Origin: Vibrio sp. AND4
Lineage (GTDB): Bacteria; Pseudomonadota; Gammaproteobacteria; Enterobacterales; Vibrionaceae
DNA: 37,792 nt
NCBI RefSeq assembly: GCF_000171815.1
Contig: NZ_ABGR01000019.1
Span: 1-37,792, forward strand
Direction: 5' to 3'
Both the position numbers and the translations under genes were made by a program. Shown here piece after piece: positions 8,371 to 15,334 of this stretch; position 1 is the first letter of the stretch; every line of letters starts with the position of its first letter. A model generated the notes under the pieces. That model saw nothing but the letters and a program-made list of their open reading frames with translations. It was not told the DNA's origin and did no database searches.

Positions 8371-8842
8371 CAAGCTGGGAAACGAGCTTCGCAAGCCCGC
8401 CATGGAAGAAGTCGGAGCCAGGACCAAGGTCTTCAGTCTCGAAGGGCCGGGAAGCCAGAAGCCCCTCTACATTGAGTGGGTACTGGACAAGTGCAGCAGG
8501 GAGAAGGTCTCTCCCGGTGACATCATTACCCCGGATGCCGTCACCCTGCTGGCAGAGAGGCTGATAACCCCGCTGCAAATCACTCACTATCTGTCACAGG
8601 CTCTGGCCAAAGGACACAACACTGGAACCAAACCGGTCAACCGAGAGATTGTGGAATCGGTCCTTTCGCCGGATTTGGATACCCTGGAGCCGCGTCTGGC
8701 CAGAGAGGGGTACGGTGTCGGCGTACTCTGCGATCACCTCAATGCCCGCCGCAGCGAAGTCCGGGCTTACCTGAAAGGTCAGTTGTCTGCAGGGCGGACT
8801 GAAGAGTTCAACCGGGAGACACACAAGCTGGGTATTCTATAA
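8367..8842 (+). pseudogene. 3' fragment of a transposition-type AAA+ ATPase gene
   Basis: About 155 codons remain, without a plausible own start. The segment ITPLQITHYLSQALAKG, then KPVNREIVESVLSP and LEPRLAREGYGVGVLCDHLN ending in a helix-turn-helix-like tail, matches the C-terminal part of ExeA/TniB/MuB-like AAA+ ATPases that partner DDE transposases. The P-loop half is missing. The sequence is clearly more GC-rich than its neighbours. It abuts the broken umuC end, so the transposase gene and the transposon's left end were probably lost in one deletion. The family name is by motif recall and not database search. Confidence 0.65.
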
Positions 8843-8874
8843 CTGTTATTGGACTTTGTTATGCTTGCTTCCAC

Positions 8875-8901
8875 GCCTCACCCCGTATGCAGAGGTGAGG
8901 C
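8875..8901. terminator. Hairpin between convergent genes
   Basis: GCCTCACC (8875-8882) and GGTGAGGC (8894-8901) form a perfect stem between the ATPase fragment and the MFS gene. Neither side has a good T tract, so its use as a bidirectional terminator is uncertain. Confidence 0.4.
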
Positions 8902-8913
8902 CTTGCAAAGTGG

Positions 8914-10134
8914 CTAGTCAAACCCTTTGTTCGCTCGCAATGAAAGCAACAGGCACATTGGAACAAGAAGGATTGTCGTAAATGATATTATTGGTTGGTT
9001 CCCTATCATATCGGCAAACAGGAATATGACCAAACCGCCAACTGGAAGCATCAGAATATTGATGAGGTAGAACACCCCCATTACCTTCCCGACATTCTCT
9101 TGTTCAATGATGGTGGTTCTGAGAGTCTTATTGAATATGTTAAACAGGGTAATGCCTACCATTGACGCAGCAAAACCCATGACATAAACAACGAACTCCG
9201 AGGTCATAGAAAGGACAAGAAAACCGATGGCAAGCAATGTAAGTCCTACAATCGAAAATGACATCATTGACATTCTCTTGATCAGGAACGGTATAACGAA
9301 CAGATTGGCGAAACCAAAAGCACCACCAATAAAGTTTAGTATCCCGTAGTATTCCTCACTCAACTCAAATACACCTGTGATGATTGCTGCATGTGACGAA
9401 ATCACAACAGCAAAAAGAAAGTTTATGAAGCAATTCAATACTGCCAAATAGAGCAATGGCTTGCGTTGGAGTATGTAAGACACTCCAAACCAAAGCCCAG
9501 CCTTTTCTGTTACAGGGTGGGATTCGACACTCTTTACCCGATGGAATGTAATGGCAACAAAGCTCATCAGGAATATTGCGCCTGCAATTGCCAGAACCTC
9601 CACGAGTTCAAATGAGGTGGAAGCGTATGCCGCAAGAGCTGGTCCAAGTGTCCAGGCCAGAAGTTCACTGGACTGAACATAAGAGTGGACAATGGATACA
9701 TTGTTGTCTTCTTTCAGAATGGCAACATTCTTCTCGGCGCCAACCCTGCTGAAAGGCAACAGGAAGGAAAGGCCAAACGCACAGCCCAGTATGATACCCA
9801 ATGAGAGGTTGGAGTAGTTATATATAAGAAAGCTGGATGCCGCGATGATTGCAAACCTAGCCAAAGAAGAAATTGCCAGAGTTTTCTTTGGCCCGACCCT
9901 GTCAGCGATCAATCCAGATATCGGATACATCACAATCGCTGGTATCCACTCTAACATGAAAGCCAATCCCGCATAGGACGCACTTCCTGTCAGTTCTAGG
10001 ACAATTAGTGGGATAGAAAAAATAACAAAGGATTCTGCAAGAATCCCTAGAAATACGGCTGCAAGAAAGCACAGTAGAGATATACTCATTCCGCCAGACA
10101 GCCTGTGGCTTTTTATAGCCTTGGAATCAACCAT
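8914..10134 (-). CDS. MFS exporter, probable peptide exporter of the RiPP operon
   Basis: A 406-residue inner-membrane protein with about 12 transmembrane segments and the MFS signature between TM2 and TM3 (GLIADRVGPKKTLAISSLAR). It resembles the EntS/MefA-like drug and siderophore efflux branch (MFS_3). It is the last gene of a three-gene minus-strand operon: the stop of the HExxH gene lies 13 bases upstream of its ATG, and a GAGG ribosome site overlaps this gap. By position it should export the modified peptide or provide self-immunity. It has no peptidase domain, so leader or repeat cleavage must come from elsewhere. Confidence 0.85.
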   Translation of the reverse strand: MVDSKAIKSHRLSGGMSISLLCFLAAVFLGILAESFVIFSIPLIVLELTGSASYAGLAFMLEWIPAIVMYPISGLIADRVGPKKTLAISSLARFAIIAASSFLIYNYSNLSLGIILGCAFGLSFLLPFSRVGAEKNVAILKEDNNVSIVHSYVQSSELLAWTLGPALAAYASTSFELVEVLAIAGAIFLMSFVAITFHRVKSVESHPVTEKAGLWFGVSYILQRKPLLYLAVLNCFINFLFAVVISSHAAIITGVFELSEEYYGILNFIGGAFGFANLFVIPFLIKRMSMMSFSIVGLTLLAIGFLVLSMTSEFVVYVMGFAASMVGITLFNIFNKTLRTTIIEQENVGKVMGVFYLINILMLPVGGLVIFLFADMIGNQPIISFTTILLVPMCLLLSLRANKGFD

Positions 10135-10147
10135 TTTACAGCCTCAA

Positions 10148-10981
10148 CTATGCGAATGATTTCTCTACAAGTGAAAAGTCTCTCTGACGATTGAAGTGGT
10201 CCAGATCCTCGACAAGTTGCTTCCCATAAGGGGTGAATGTGTCTATTTTATCTACGACACCGTTGACACAGTCATCAAGTGAATTTGTAAACTCCTGCAT
10301 CATGTCATCTTTCCCAACCAAGCTTTCAAAATACAGAAGAGGTACGGTGACAAATGCAGAATGGATAGCCTTGTCTAAGGGTCTCATATCCCCAACTCGG
10401 ACAGCAGAAAGAACCCTGTATTCATCTTTATCCAACTCTGAGGCAGGCTTTGAGAATATTTTATTGACCATGTCGCAGATAAAGACGTTCAGATGCGTAG
10501 CTTCGTGAATCAGCGTATTAGCGACGTCCATTGCCGTCCAGTCATCGCCAATACTGATACATATGACTCCGGGCAGGTGCGAGCCGGTGCCTCCGCCAAT
10601 TCTGGGTGAGTAGACGAACACCACATCGGTGGTTACGGCCTGAACGAGATTGTAGAGATCCGTGGACTTTTCGTTAATCAAGGCAAGCGCCTCTTCATAC
10701 AAAGAGAGGCAGTGGTCCCTGTACTCTTTTGACTGTAGGGATATTTTCTCGTCAATATCGGCAGCTTCAGAGAAAACCCCCTGTCTTATGGCTTCTTTCG
10801 CAATTTGAGTATCATGGAACTGTACTGATATGTTGGCCGAGCACTCCATTCCTCTAATTGTGGATACCGCCTTGGCGTACATTTCTTTGATCGGTCTAGA
10901 GGCATCAAACTGCTCTTTAAGCACCGCTTTGGATAGCTTCTCAATATTCTCATTGGCATGAGAGAGACTTAGAAAAATCAT
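10148..10981 (-). CDS. HExxH peptide-modifying enzyme, aKG-HExxH beta-hydroxylase-like
   Basis: A 277-residue soluble protein. The C-terminal half carries H159-E-A-T-H163 in TLIHEATHLNVF, preceded by GGGTGSHLPGVICIS, then RVGDMRPLDKAIHSAF with H207 as probable third metal ligand and R200-P as a conserved arginine. This layout fits the HExxH 'peptide modification' family (TIGR04267 type), members of which were shown, fused to radical SAM domains, to be iron/alpha-ketoglutarate beta-hydroxylases of RiPP precursors rather than proteases. Here it stands alone, without radical SAM partner. I chose ATG 10981 because GAGGAG lies six bases before it; an ATG at 11008 lacks a good site. It sits between precursor and exporter genes. 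A metallopeptidase role is the alternative. Confidence 0.72.
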   Translation of the reverse strand: MIFLSLSHANENIEKLSKAVLKEQFDASRPIKEMYAKAVSTIRGMECSANISVQFHDTQIAKEAIRQGVFSEAADIDEKISLQSKEYRDHCLSLYEEALALINEKSTDLYNLVQAVTTDVVFVYSPRIGGGTGSHLPGVICISIGDDWTAMDVANTLIHEATHLNVFICDMVNKIFSKPASELDKDEYRVLSAVRVGDMRPLDKAIHSAFVTVPLLYFESLVGKDDMMQEFTNSLDDCVNGVVDKIDTFTPYGKQLVEDLDHFNRQRDFSLVEKSFA

Positions 10982-11032
10982 TCTTACTCCTCGTTGAAGA
11001 AGTGGCATTTAAGCCACTTCCCGCAATAGCAA

Positions 11033-11215
11033 TTACTTTTGGCTTTCCACTTCGCGTTCAATAGTCCAGCCACCCATCATTGAGCGGTTTTCTTCAGAGA
11101 AGAACTCTGAAACATTGGATTCGCTTGAATCGTTGCGTTCAATGGTCCAGCCGCCCATCATTGAGCGGTTTTCAACGGCGAAGAAGTCGTCAACATTTGC
11201 TAGTACGTTTTCCAT
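11033..11215 (-). CDS. Putative RiPP precursor with two identical core repeats
   Basis: A 60-residue acidic peptide starting MENVLANVDDFF. Two units spaced 27 residues apart share the pattern NV-x-x-FF-x-x-ENRSMMGGWTIER (residues 7-27 and 34-54), followed by a six-residue tail. The 13-residue block ENRSMMGGWTIER is identical in both copies, while the 39 bases coding it differ at two positions, both synonymous, so the peptide is under selection. It is followed by the HExxH enzyme and MFS exporter. ATG 11215 is preceded by AAGGA at good spacing; the in-frame ATG at 11248 has no site. No signal peptide and no cysteines, so thioether chemistry is excluded. Function of the mature peptide is unknown. 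Confidence 0.75.
   Translation of the reverse strand: MENVLANVDDFFAVENRSMMGGWTIERNDSSESNVSEFFSEENRSMMGGWTIEREVESQK
11054..11173 (-). repeat. Tandem core-peptide repeat within the precursor gene
   Basis: Copies at 11135-11173 and 11054-11092 encode the same 13 residues with 37 of 39 bases equal; both changes fall in third positions (Gly and Thr codons). The unit period is 81 bases. Confidence 0.9.
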
Positions 11216-11272
11216 TGCATTAATCCTTATATTCAATACGTTAAGCAATCACAGCATGTGAAAGCGAATATG

Positions 11273-11301
11273 AATATCCCTAACCAGTCCAGTAATGTAA
11301 A
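11273..11301 (-). promoter_or_regulatory. Candidate promoter of the RiPP operon
   Basis: On the minus strand TTTACA (11301-11296) and GATATT (11278-11273) are 17 bases apart, about 60 bases before the precursor start codon. Other -35/-10 pairs further upstream are possible. No regulator gene accompanies the operon. Confidence 0.3.
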
Positions 11302-11487
11302 CACAGTGTATCTATTATTGTAATCTTGCTTATGCAACTTTGTTATCAGGTGGTCAAGGTATGGCTGGTGAAATGTATCCATTGATAGGGTTGTGGCTAA
11401 GTTGGCATGACTTAAACGGAGTACTGTTCTCGGCATATCACCTAATAGTTAGCTAAATCATGGATCTTCGTTCAGAAACACTTACAA

Positions 11488-11659
11488 CTACAGTTTCAAA
11501 TAATGTGGGCAACAGACGGTTATAGAATCACCTAATGTGGGCAACCCGCCGGATACGGTCAGATATTGTGGTCAACGCGATTTTTATAGCGTCACTTATT
11601 GTGGGCAGGAAAAAACTTATGAGTGCGAGATTTTGGATTTATAAATGCGAGCAACAACA
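11488..11659. mobile_element. Right end of a transposon: array of transposase-site-like repeats
   Basis: Four similar direct repeats lie at 11488-11513, 11521-11545, 11553-11576 and 11586-11608. Each has CTAT/ATAG-like sequence, a TCA, then (A/T)ATTGTGGGCAAC or a close variant. A weaker fifth copy (TTTATAAATGCGAGCAAC) ends at 11655, close to the point where umuC coding sequence resumes. Reading outward the terminus is 5'-TGTTGTTGC, so a TGT...ACA end is plausible. Multiple binding sites at a terminus are typical of Tn7/Mu/Tn5053-like elements. No matching array exists at the other side (8.37 kb), where the element is truncated. Confidence 0.7.
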
Positions 11660-12255
11660 CCTAGTTGCTTTAGGTGGGTAGTGAGCCGTTTGCCGACGCC
11701 CCACACATCACTTACTGAGAGCTGAGCGAGGACGCGTTCTCGTTCCACTAAAGTATCGAGCACGCACACCCCATTAAACCCAGCGATCTTCTTGGCGGCA
11801 TGGTTGGCGATTTTGGCCAGAGTTAACGTCGGCCCCATCCCGACACAAACGGGTAACCGGCATTCACGCCACACCGACTTTCTGAGTGTTTGGCCATGCT
11901 CACGAAGACACGGGATCGCCGCTGCGGTTCGCTCAAAAGAGAGGAAAGATTCGTCAATAGAGTAGATGTGCTGCTCTGGGGCAAATCGGCCAATGACCGC
12001 CATCATCTTGCTCGACAAGTCTGCGTATAGCTCATAGTTAGAGGAGAGGGCAATAACGCCGCGCTTCTCGCACAGTGCCTTCATCTGAAAGTAGGGCTTA
12101 AATTTCTCGATCCCGCACTCTTTGGCTTGGCGGTTCGCGGCGACCACGCAACCATCGTTATTGGAAAGTACCACGATAGGCTTACCACGCCATTCCGGGC
12201 GGAAGACTTGCTCTGCGCTACAGTAAAACGCGTTGGCATCAACCAGGGCGAACAT
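11617..12255 (-). pseudogene. umuC: umuC, N-terminal fragment
   Basis: About 199 genuine residues of DNA polymerase V catalytic subunit, then about a dozen residues read from transposon sequence before a stop. Palm catalytic acids are present: MFALVDANAFYCSAE (Asp in DAN) and YSIDESFLSF (Asp-Glu). GVWGVGKRL marks the helix-hairpin-helix region where it ends. The start overlaps the umuD stop as TAATG, the usual coupling. Without thumb, little finger and clamp-binding tail it cannot be an active polymerase. Its C-terminal part is at 8044-8370. Confidence 0.92.
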
Positions 12256-12662
12256 TACGCCTGTCCCAACAAATGACTGGCTCGGTGACAGCGTATCGAA
12301 CGTATGACGACGCCCTCAACCGTGAAAATATCACAATCCTGCACCAGAACCGGCACATGGTTAGGGTGAGCAGAAAGCAGCTGACGATGCTTGATATCAA
12401 TCAGCTTACAAACGAACTCGCCGTTTAGATTAGCGACAATCACATCCATATTACTCAAAGTTACATGGCGATCGACAATCAGAATATCGCCATCGAAAAT
12501 CCCCACGCCTTGCATCGAGTCCCCGCTTGCCCGGCCCAAAAAAGTCGCGCTGGGATGCTCTATCAATAACTCATCCAAATCGAGCGAGAGTTGGCGGTAC
12601 TCCGCAGCTGGTGATTCAAAGCCAGTGATGCCAGCACGGGCTGAAATAGGAATAACGTCCAT
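12255..12662 (-). CDS. umuD: UmuD, SOS-response polymerase V accessory protein
   Basis: A 135-residue S24-family self-cleaving protein. Catalytic Ser49 (ASGDSM) and Lys86 (GEFVCKL) are in place, and the autocleavage site corresponds to T13-G14 in ITGFESPAA. After RecA-stimulated cleavage, UmuD' joins UmuC to form polymerase V. The gene itself is intact and has a LexA box nine bases before its start codon, but its partner umuC is broken, so translesion synthesis by this operon should be lost. It might still act alone or with another UmuC. Confidence 0.93.
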   Translation of the reverse strand: MDVIPISARAGITGFESPAAEYRQLSLDLDELLIEHPSATFLGRASGDSMQGVGIFDGDILIVDRHVTLSNMDVIVANLNGEFVCKLIDIKHRQLLSAHPNHVPVLVQDCDIFTVEGVVIRSIRCHRASHLLGQA

Positions 12663-12670
12663 AAATAATA

Positions 12671-12686
12671 CTGTTTATATATACAG
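12671..12686. promoter_or_regulatory. LexA (SOS) box of umuDC
   Basis: CTGTTTATATATACAG fits CTGT-N8-ACAG exactly, with an AT-rich centre. It ends nine bases upstream of the umuD start codon (minus strand). Confidence 0.92.
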
Positions 12687-12872
12687 TGTTATTATGGGTA
12701 AAAAGAGTCCTCAGCGCAAGTGATAGGTTGGGGAGTATTGGTTGATTTGGCACCTTAATGTTTAATGTGTTAATTTAAGTTGTTGTTTTAAATGATTATT
12801 TTAAAAACATTGAAAATAAAGAAATGGAACGTAAGTTGATTAATGATGGGGAGGCTGCCGCGGTTTAGCGAG

Positions 12873-12940
12873 TTTTTGGACACAAATGAGTTTCGGGAAT
12901 TTAAATATTAGCAAAACATGAATAACTTGAGGTATGGGAA
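12873..12940. repeat. Intergenic repeat, copy 1 (boundary of the cassette block)
   Basis: TTTTTGGACAC, GAGTTTCGG, then ATTAGCAAAACATGAATAAC and GAGGTATGG. A close copy is at 17690-17752 (GGTTTCGG, CATTAGCAAAACATGAATAA, GAGATATGG), and a rearranged partial copy at 14557-14620. The two good copies are in direct orientation and enclose the whole block of small genes. Confidence 0.7.
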
Positions 12941-12944
12941 AGTG

Positions 12945-12978
12945 AAAAAGCCCACTTCCAGAGGTTGAGAAAGTGGGC
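12945..12978 (-). terminator. Minus-strand terminator upstream of umuD
   Basis: GCCCACTT (12950-12957) pairs with AAGTGGGC (12971-12978), and the minus strand continues with five T residues. It would stop transcripts from the minus-strand block before they enter umuDC. Confidence 0.6.
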
Positions 12979-13264
12979 GAAAGAACACAACACAATAAAG
13001 CAGAGTTTGCAGAGATAATATTGTTAAGCGTGTGGGTGCATACTTAAACGAGTTGTTTATGACCAATAACTCATATTTTGACACTTTCTAGCTTGAAAGT
13101 ACCATGGATAAAAGTTCAAAATGAGAAGCTTTGGAAAATTATCATTACCCCCATGACCGACCTTCACCAGCTAACTAAAAGTTGGATAATGGCTTGCCAG
13201 CGATTTTACTAAATTAGTAATTAAATAGTGATACAATAATCTTTTATATGAAGGGGAGATATAA

Positions 13265-13576
13265 ATGGAACTCATTTTTTTACCATTTTTAATAGTTTTT
13301 TTGTTCTGGAAACAAATAGAAATGGAAATAGATAATATATTGATTAGCGTAATATTCTTTTTGTACGCTATAGGCTTATTTCTTTTTGTGGACCTTCCGA
13401 CAAATGCCAGAATTGGTAGCTTGTTCATAGGGCTACCTTCTACCTCTTATCTAGCGTTTATATTTCCTTCTCTAATACCATGCGAAGAAAAGGTGGTTAA
13501 AACCACCTCTTGTATTATGCTTCTTGTTACTTCACTTCTTTTGTTCTACTTTCAACTTTTCGTATATGAGCAATAA
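13265..13576 (+). CDS. Small hydrophobic membrane protein, hypothetical
   Basis: A 103-residue protein with three or four membrane segments (LIFLPFLIVFLFW, ILISVIFFLYAIGLFLFV, a weaker SYLAFIFPSLI, and CIMLLVTSLLLFYFQLFVY). A strong ribosome site (AAGGGGAG) precedes its ATG. It is the only plus-strand gene in the block and its 3' end overlaps the convergent gene at 13532 by 45 bases. No family recognised; its solitary orientation and promoter suggest a separately expressed gene. Confidence 0.55.
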   Translation: MELIFLPFLIVFLFWKQIEMEIDNILISVIFFLYAIGLFLFVDLPTNARIGSLFIGLPSTSYLAFIFPSLIPCEEKVVKTTSCIMLLVTSLLLFYFQLFVYEQ

Positions 13577-13948
13577 ATCAGTCTCTAGATTGTAGTTTTG
13601 AAGGCGTTTATCGAGTTCTTTTATAAAAACCAATTCTTCCTCTGTAAGCTTCGCCGAATCCATTTCGTTATAAACAGAGAGCGTTGTTTTTAAGTCAGAT
13701 TCATTCATGTTTCCAATGTAGTTCAGCTCTTCTAACTTTGAACAAGATTCTATTCTCAAGCTACGAATTAAAGGAAGATATTCCATATCTTTGAGAGATA
13801 CCAACTTTGTGGTTAAATCAGGCTTGGCTTTTTCAAAACCTATGCATTCTTCGACTTTCGCGTAGTATTTATCTAGTCGTTCGTCAGCAAATATACCAGA
13901 AGACATAGTAATCAACATTAAACAAGCTGATAGCTTAGCGCATCGCAT
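13532..13948 (-). CDS. Hypothetical secreted protein
   Basis: A 138-residue protein with a signal peptide (MRCAKLSACLMLITMSSGIFA, cleavage before DERLDKYY) and a charged helical mature part containing two Cys (VEECIGFEK, RIESCSKLE) that may form a disulphide in the periplasm. Its start overlaps the end of the upstream gene by 14 bases, so the two are probably co-translated. No family recognised. Confidence 0.65.
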   Translation of the reverse strand: MRCAKLSACLMLITMSSGIFADERLDKYYAKVEECIGFEKAKPDLTTKLVSLKDMEYLPLIRSLRIESCSKLEELNYIGNMNESDLKTTLSVYNEMDSAKLTEEELVFIKELDKRLQNYNLETDLLLIYEKLKVEQKK

Positions 13949-14264
13949 TGTACATACACCTCCAAAACATTTTTTCTTGATATGTTAACGATGGTTTCAT
14001 ATACATTCTTGCTGAAATGTCTTCCACCCTACGTACCAGCAGTGGATTAGATGATCTCATAGCTTGGTCTAGTAATTGAAAATCAGTTGTGTATATTTTG
14101 TATGACGCTCCAATTACACCGTTACCGCCGAAGATATCAAGCATTGCTGATGCACCAATAAAAACAGAGAGTGCTTTGGCCATATCTTGCAATTCTCTTA
14201 TTTCTTCAATCGCATTTCTGCTGTCGGAACCAAAACGAACACTACTAAGATCACTACACGACAT
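13935..14264 (-). CDS. Hypothetical protein with a glycine-rich hydrophobic centre
   Basis: A 109-residue protein from ATG 14264 (MSCSDLSSVRFGSDSRNAIEE). AGGAAAGG precedes this start, and the longer in-frame start at 14348 has none. A central hydrophobic stretch (LSVFIGASAMLDIFGGNGVIGA) is followed by a charged C-terminus ending KMFWRCMYNAMR. It may contain RHS/toxin-like short motifs but nothing was recognised. It forms a two-gene operon with the secreted protein downstream, which raises the possibility of a functional pair. Confidence 0.55.
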   Translation of the reverse strand: MSCSDLSSVRFGSDSRNAIEEIRELQDMAKALSVFIGASAMLDIFGGNGVIGASYKIYTTDFQLLDQAMRSSNPLLVRRVEDISARMYMKPSLTYQEKMFWRCMYNAMR

Positions 14265-14348
14265 AAGTTTAAAGCCTTTCCTATTGTTTAGATTAATCAA
14301 AATTTTCACTTTCATCACTACTGTACATTGCTGAAATAATGTAAACAA

Positions 14349-14639
14349 TGTTGCATAAAGAATAGCTACGGAATCACTATAAAAAAAGTTATTTAGAGGG
14401 TTAAAGACTGGATTTTATACCCTCTAGATGGGTAAGTTTTTTAAAAATACCAGCAAGTAAGATGCGAAAGATTAAAAGTGAGCTGGCTACACAAGGGTAA
14501 CAATCAGCCCGAGAAGCTTTTGGGCAGCAATTAGTTAGACCAAATATTCTAAATTGTTTTTGGACAAAAGTAAGTTAGGGTTGAAGCTCTAACTCTTTCC
14601 TTGAACATTAGAAAATGTATTTTGAGTCTTAAACATTTA
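14349..14639. other. AT-rich intergenic region with partial repeat
   Basis: No gene or attC site was seen. A hairpin GCCC/GGGC (about 14498-14514) and a partial, rearranged copy of the block-boundary repeat (TTTTTGGACAAAAG...GAACATTAGAAAA, 14557-14620) are present. Confidence 0.4.
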
Positions 14640-15194
14640 TTATGTGTACTTATCTACGAGTTTCTGAAGAGAGCTAAACTCGCCGACACCACAATTATCA
14701 TACAACAGACGGGCTCCATCATTGCTCCGGCAATGGACAGGAAAGAAGCTAGCGCATTTAGAAAGTAACCACATAGTTCTTGTTATACCGTCAATAAAGC
14801 CACTGTACACTAGGGTTTCTTCTTTGAAACCAATTACCTTATCGGGTAAAAGAAATCTTTTTTTATACTCATACTTTTTAACTATTTTTGTTTTGCACAC
14901 AACTTTAGCCAAAGGAACAGGGTTGCCTTGACCATAAGAAAACCCTTTAACAGCCTTATGAAATTTTCGATCTTGCTCATACGTCTCGGATAAAATTCTA
15001 GGTTCTGCACTGATGGGATCTTGTTTGCAAAGTGCTAAAAACTTTGCACTATCAACCCATACAATATAGCGTTCATCTTTACACTCATTACCAAAGTCGA
15101 TACGCATGTAGGCATTCGTCTCATCTTCTAGAGGAATAGAGTAAACTAAAGATTTACCCAAAAAACTTGTTTTTATTTCAATGGGTAAGAACAT
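14640..15194 (-). CDS. Hypothetical protein, cassette gene
   Basis: A 184-residue soluble protein. The segment FIDGITRTMWLLSKCASFFPVHCRS recalls the F-x-DG-R-T/H-R...LL...G...FPV pattern of ParB-like and plasmid fertility-inhibition-factor proteins, but the match is by eye only. The N-terminal half contains a YIVWVDSAKF segment typical of small beta-sheet domains. It lies just upstream (in reading direction) of no visible attC, while the attC at 15209-15328 precedes its start, as expected for the next gene of a cassette array. Confidence 0.5.
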   Translation of the reverse strand: MFLPIEIKTSFLGKSLVYSIPLEDETNAYMRIDFGNECKDERYIVWVDSAKFLALCKQDPISAEPRILSETYEQDRKFHKAVKGFSYGQGNPVPLAKVVCKTKIVKKYEYKKRFLLPDKVIGFKEETLVYSGFIDGITRTMWLLSKCASFFPVHCRSNDGARLLYDNCGVGEFSSLQKLVDKYT

Positions 15195-15208
15195 TTAACC
15201 TCCGTCCA

Positions 15209-15328
15209 CATAACACCGCATTAAGGTGTGAGGCACGCAATAACGAAGCTTCTGCATACCACCTTAACCACTAAAACCAACGCATAGTAAAAATGCCACG
15301 CGTTGCGAATCACCCTTAAACAGTTTGT
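15209..15328 (-). repeat. Integron attC recombination site A
   Basis: A 120-base imperfect palindrome between two minus-strand genes. Read on the minus strand it begins AAACTGTTTAAGGGTG, contains GCAACGCGTGGCATTTTTAC, GCGTTGGTTTTAGTGG and TTAAGGTGGTATGCAG, and ends CACACCTTAATGCGGTGTTATG with the G^TTA cleavage context. These are the landmarks of Vibrio superintegron attC sites (VCR/VPR-like). It begins next to the stop codon of the 15335-15730 gene. Confidence 0.85.
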
Positions 15329-15334
15329 ATGGTG

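Larger units (their letters stand above)
12687..13264. other. Gene-free spacer with repeat copy and terminator
   Basis: This AT-rich stretch holds a copy of the 'AGCAAAACATGAATAAC' repeat (12873-12940) and a minus-strand terminator (12945-12978), and the promoter region of the next plus-strand gene, where TACAAT near 13230 is a plausible -10. No open frame of note was seen. Confidence 0.5.

Noticed and set aside
8324..8587. Minus-strand frames across the ATPase fragment
   Set aside because: They are antisense to sequence that clearly matches an ATPase C-terminus and they cross the umuC junction.
10148..10981. HExxH gene as a plain zinc metallopeptidase that matures the precursor
   Set aside because: Kept as an alternative but not preferred: the G-rich loop before and R-x-G-D-x-R-P...H after the motif fit the aKG-HExxH peptide-modification family better than common peptidase clans.
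11033..11215. Lanthipeptide, sactipeptide or bacteriocin with disulphides
   Set aside because: The precursor has no cysteine and no LanB/C/M, radical SAM or double-glycine leader protease is encoded nearby.
11233..11436. A 67-codon minus-strand frame just upstream of the RiPP precursor, ending CCDCLTY
   Set aside because: Its ATG has a ribosome-like AGGTG only about three bases away, it covers the likely promoter of the precursor, and the composition is not gene-like. A second peptide gene cannot be fully excluded; conservation in other genomes would decide.
7019..12662. tRNA-Pro as attachment site of a genomic island that would include the RiPP operon
   Set aside because: No tyrosine integrase and no repeat of the tRNA 3' end were seen. 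The terminal repeat array and split umuC explain the insertion better by transposition.
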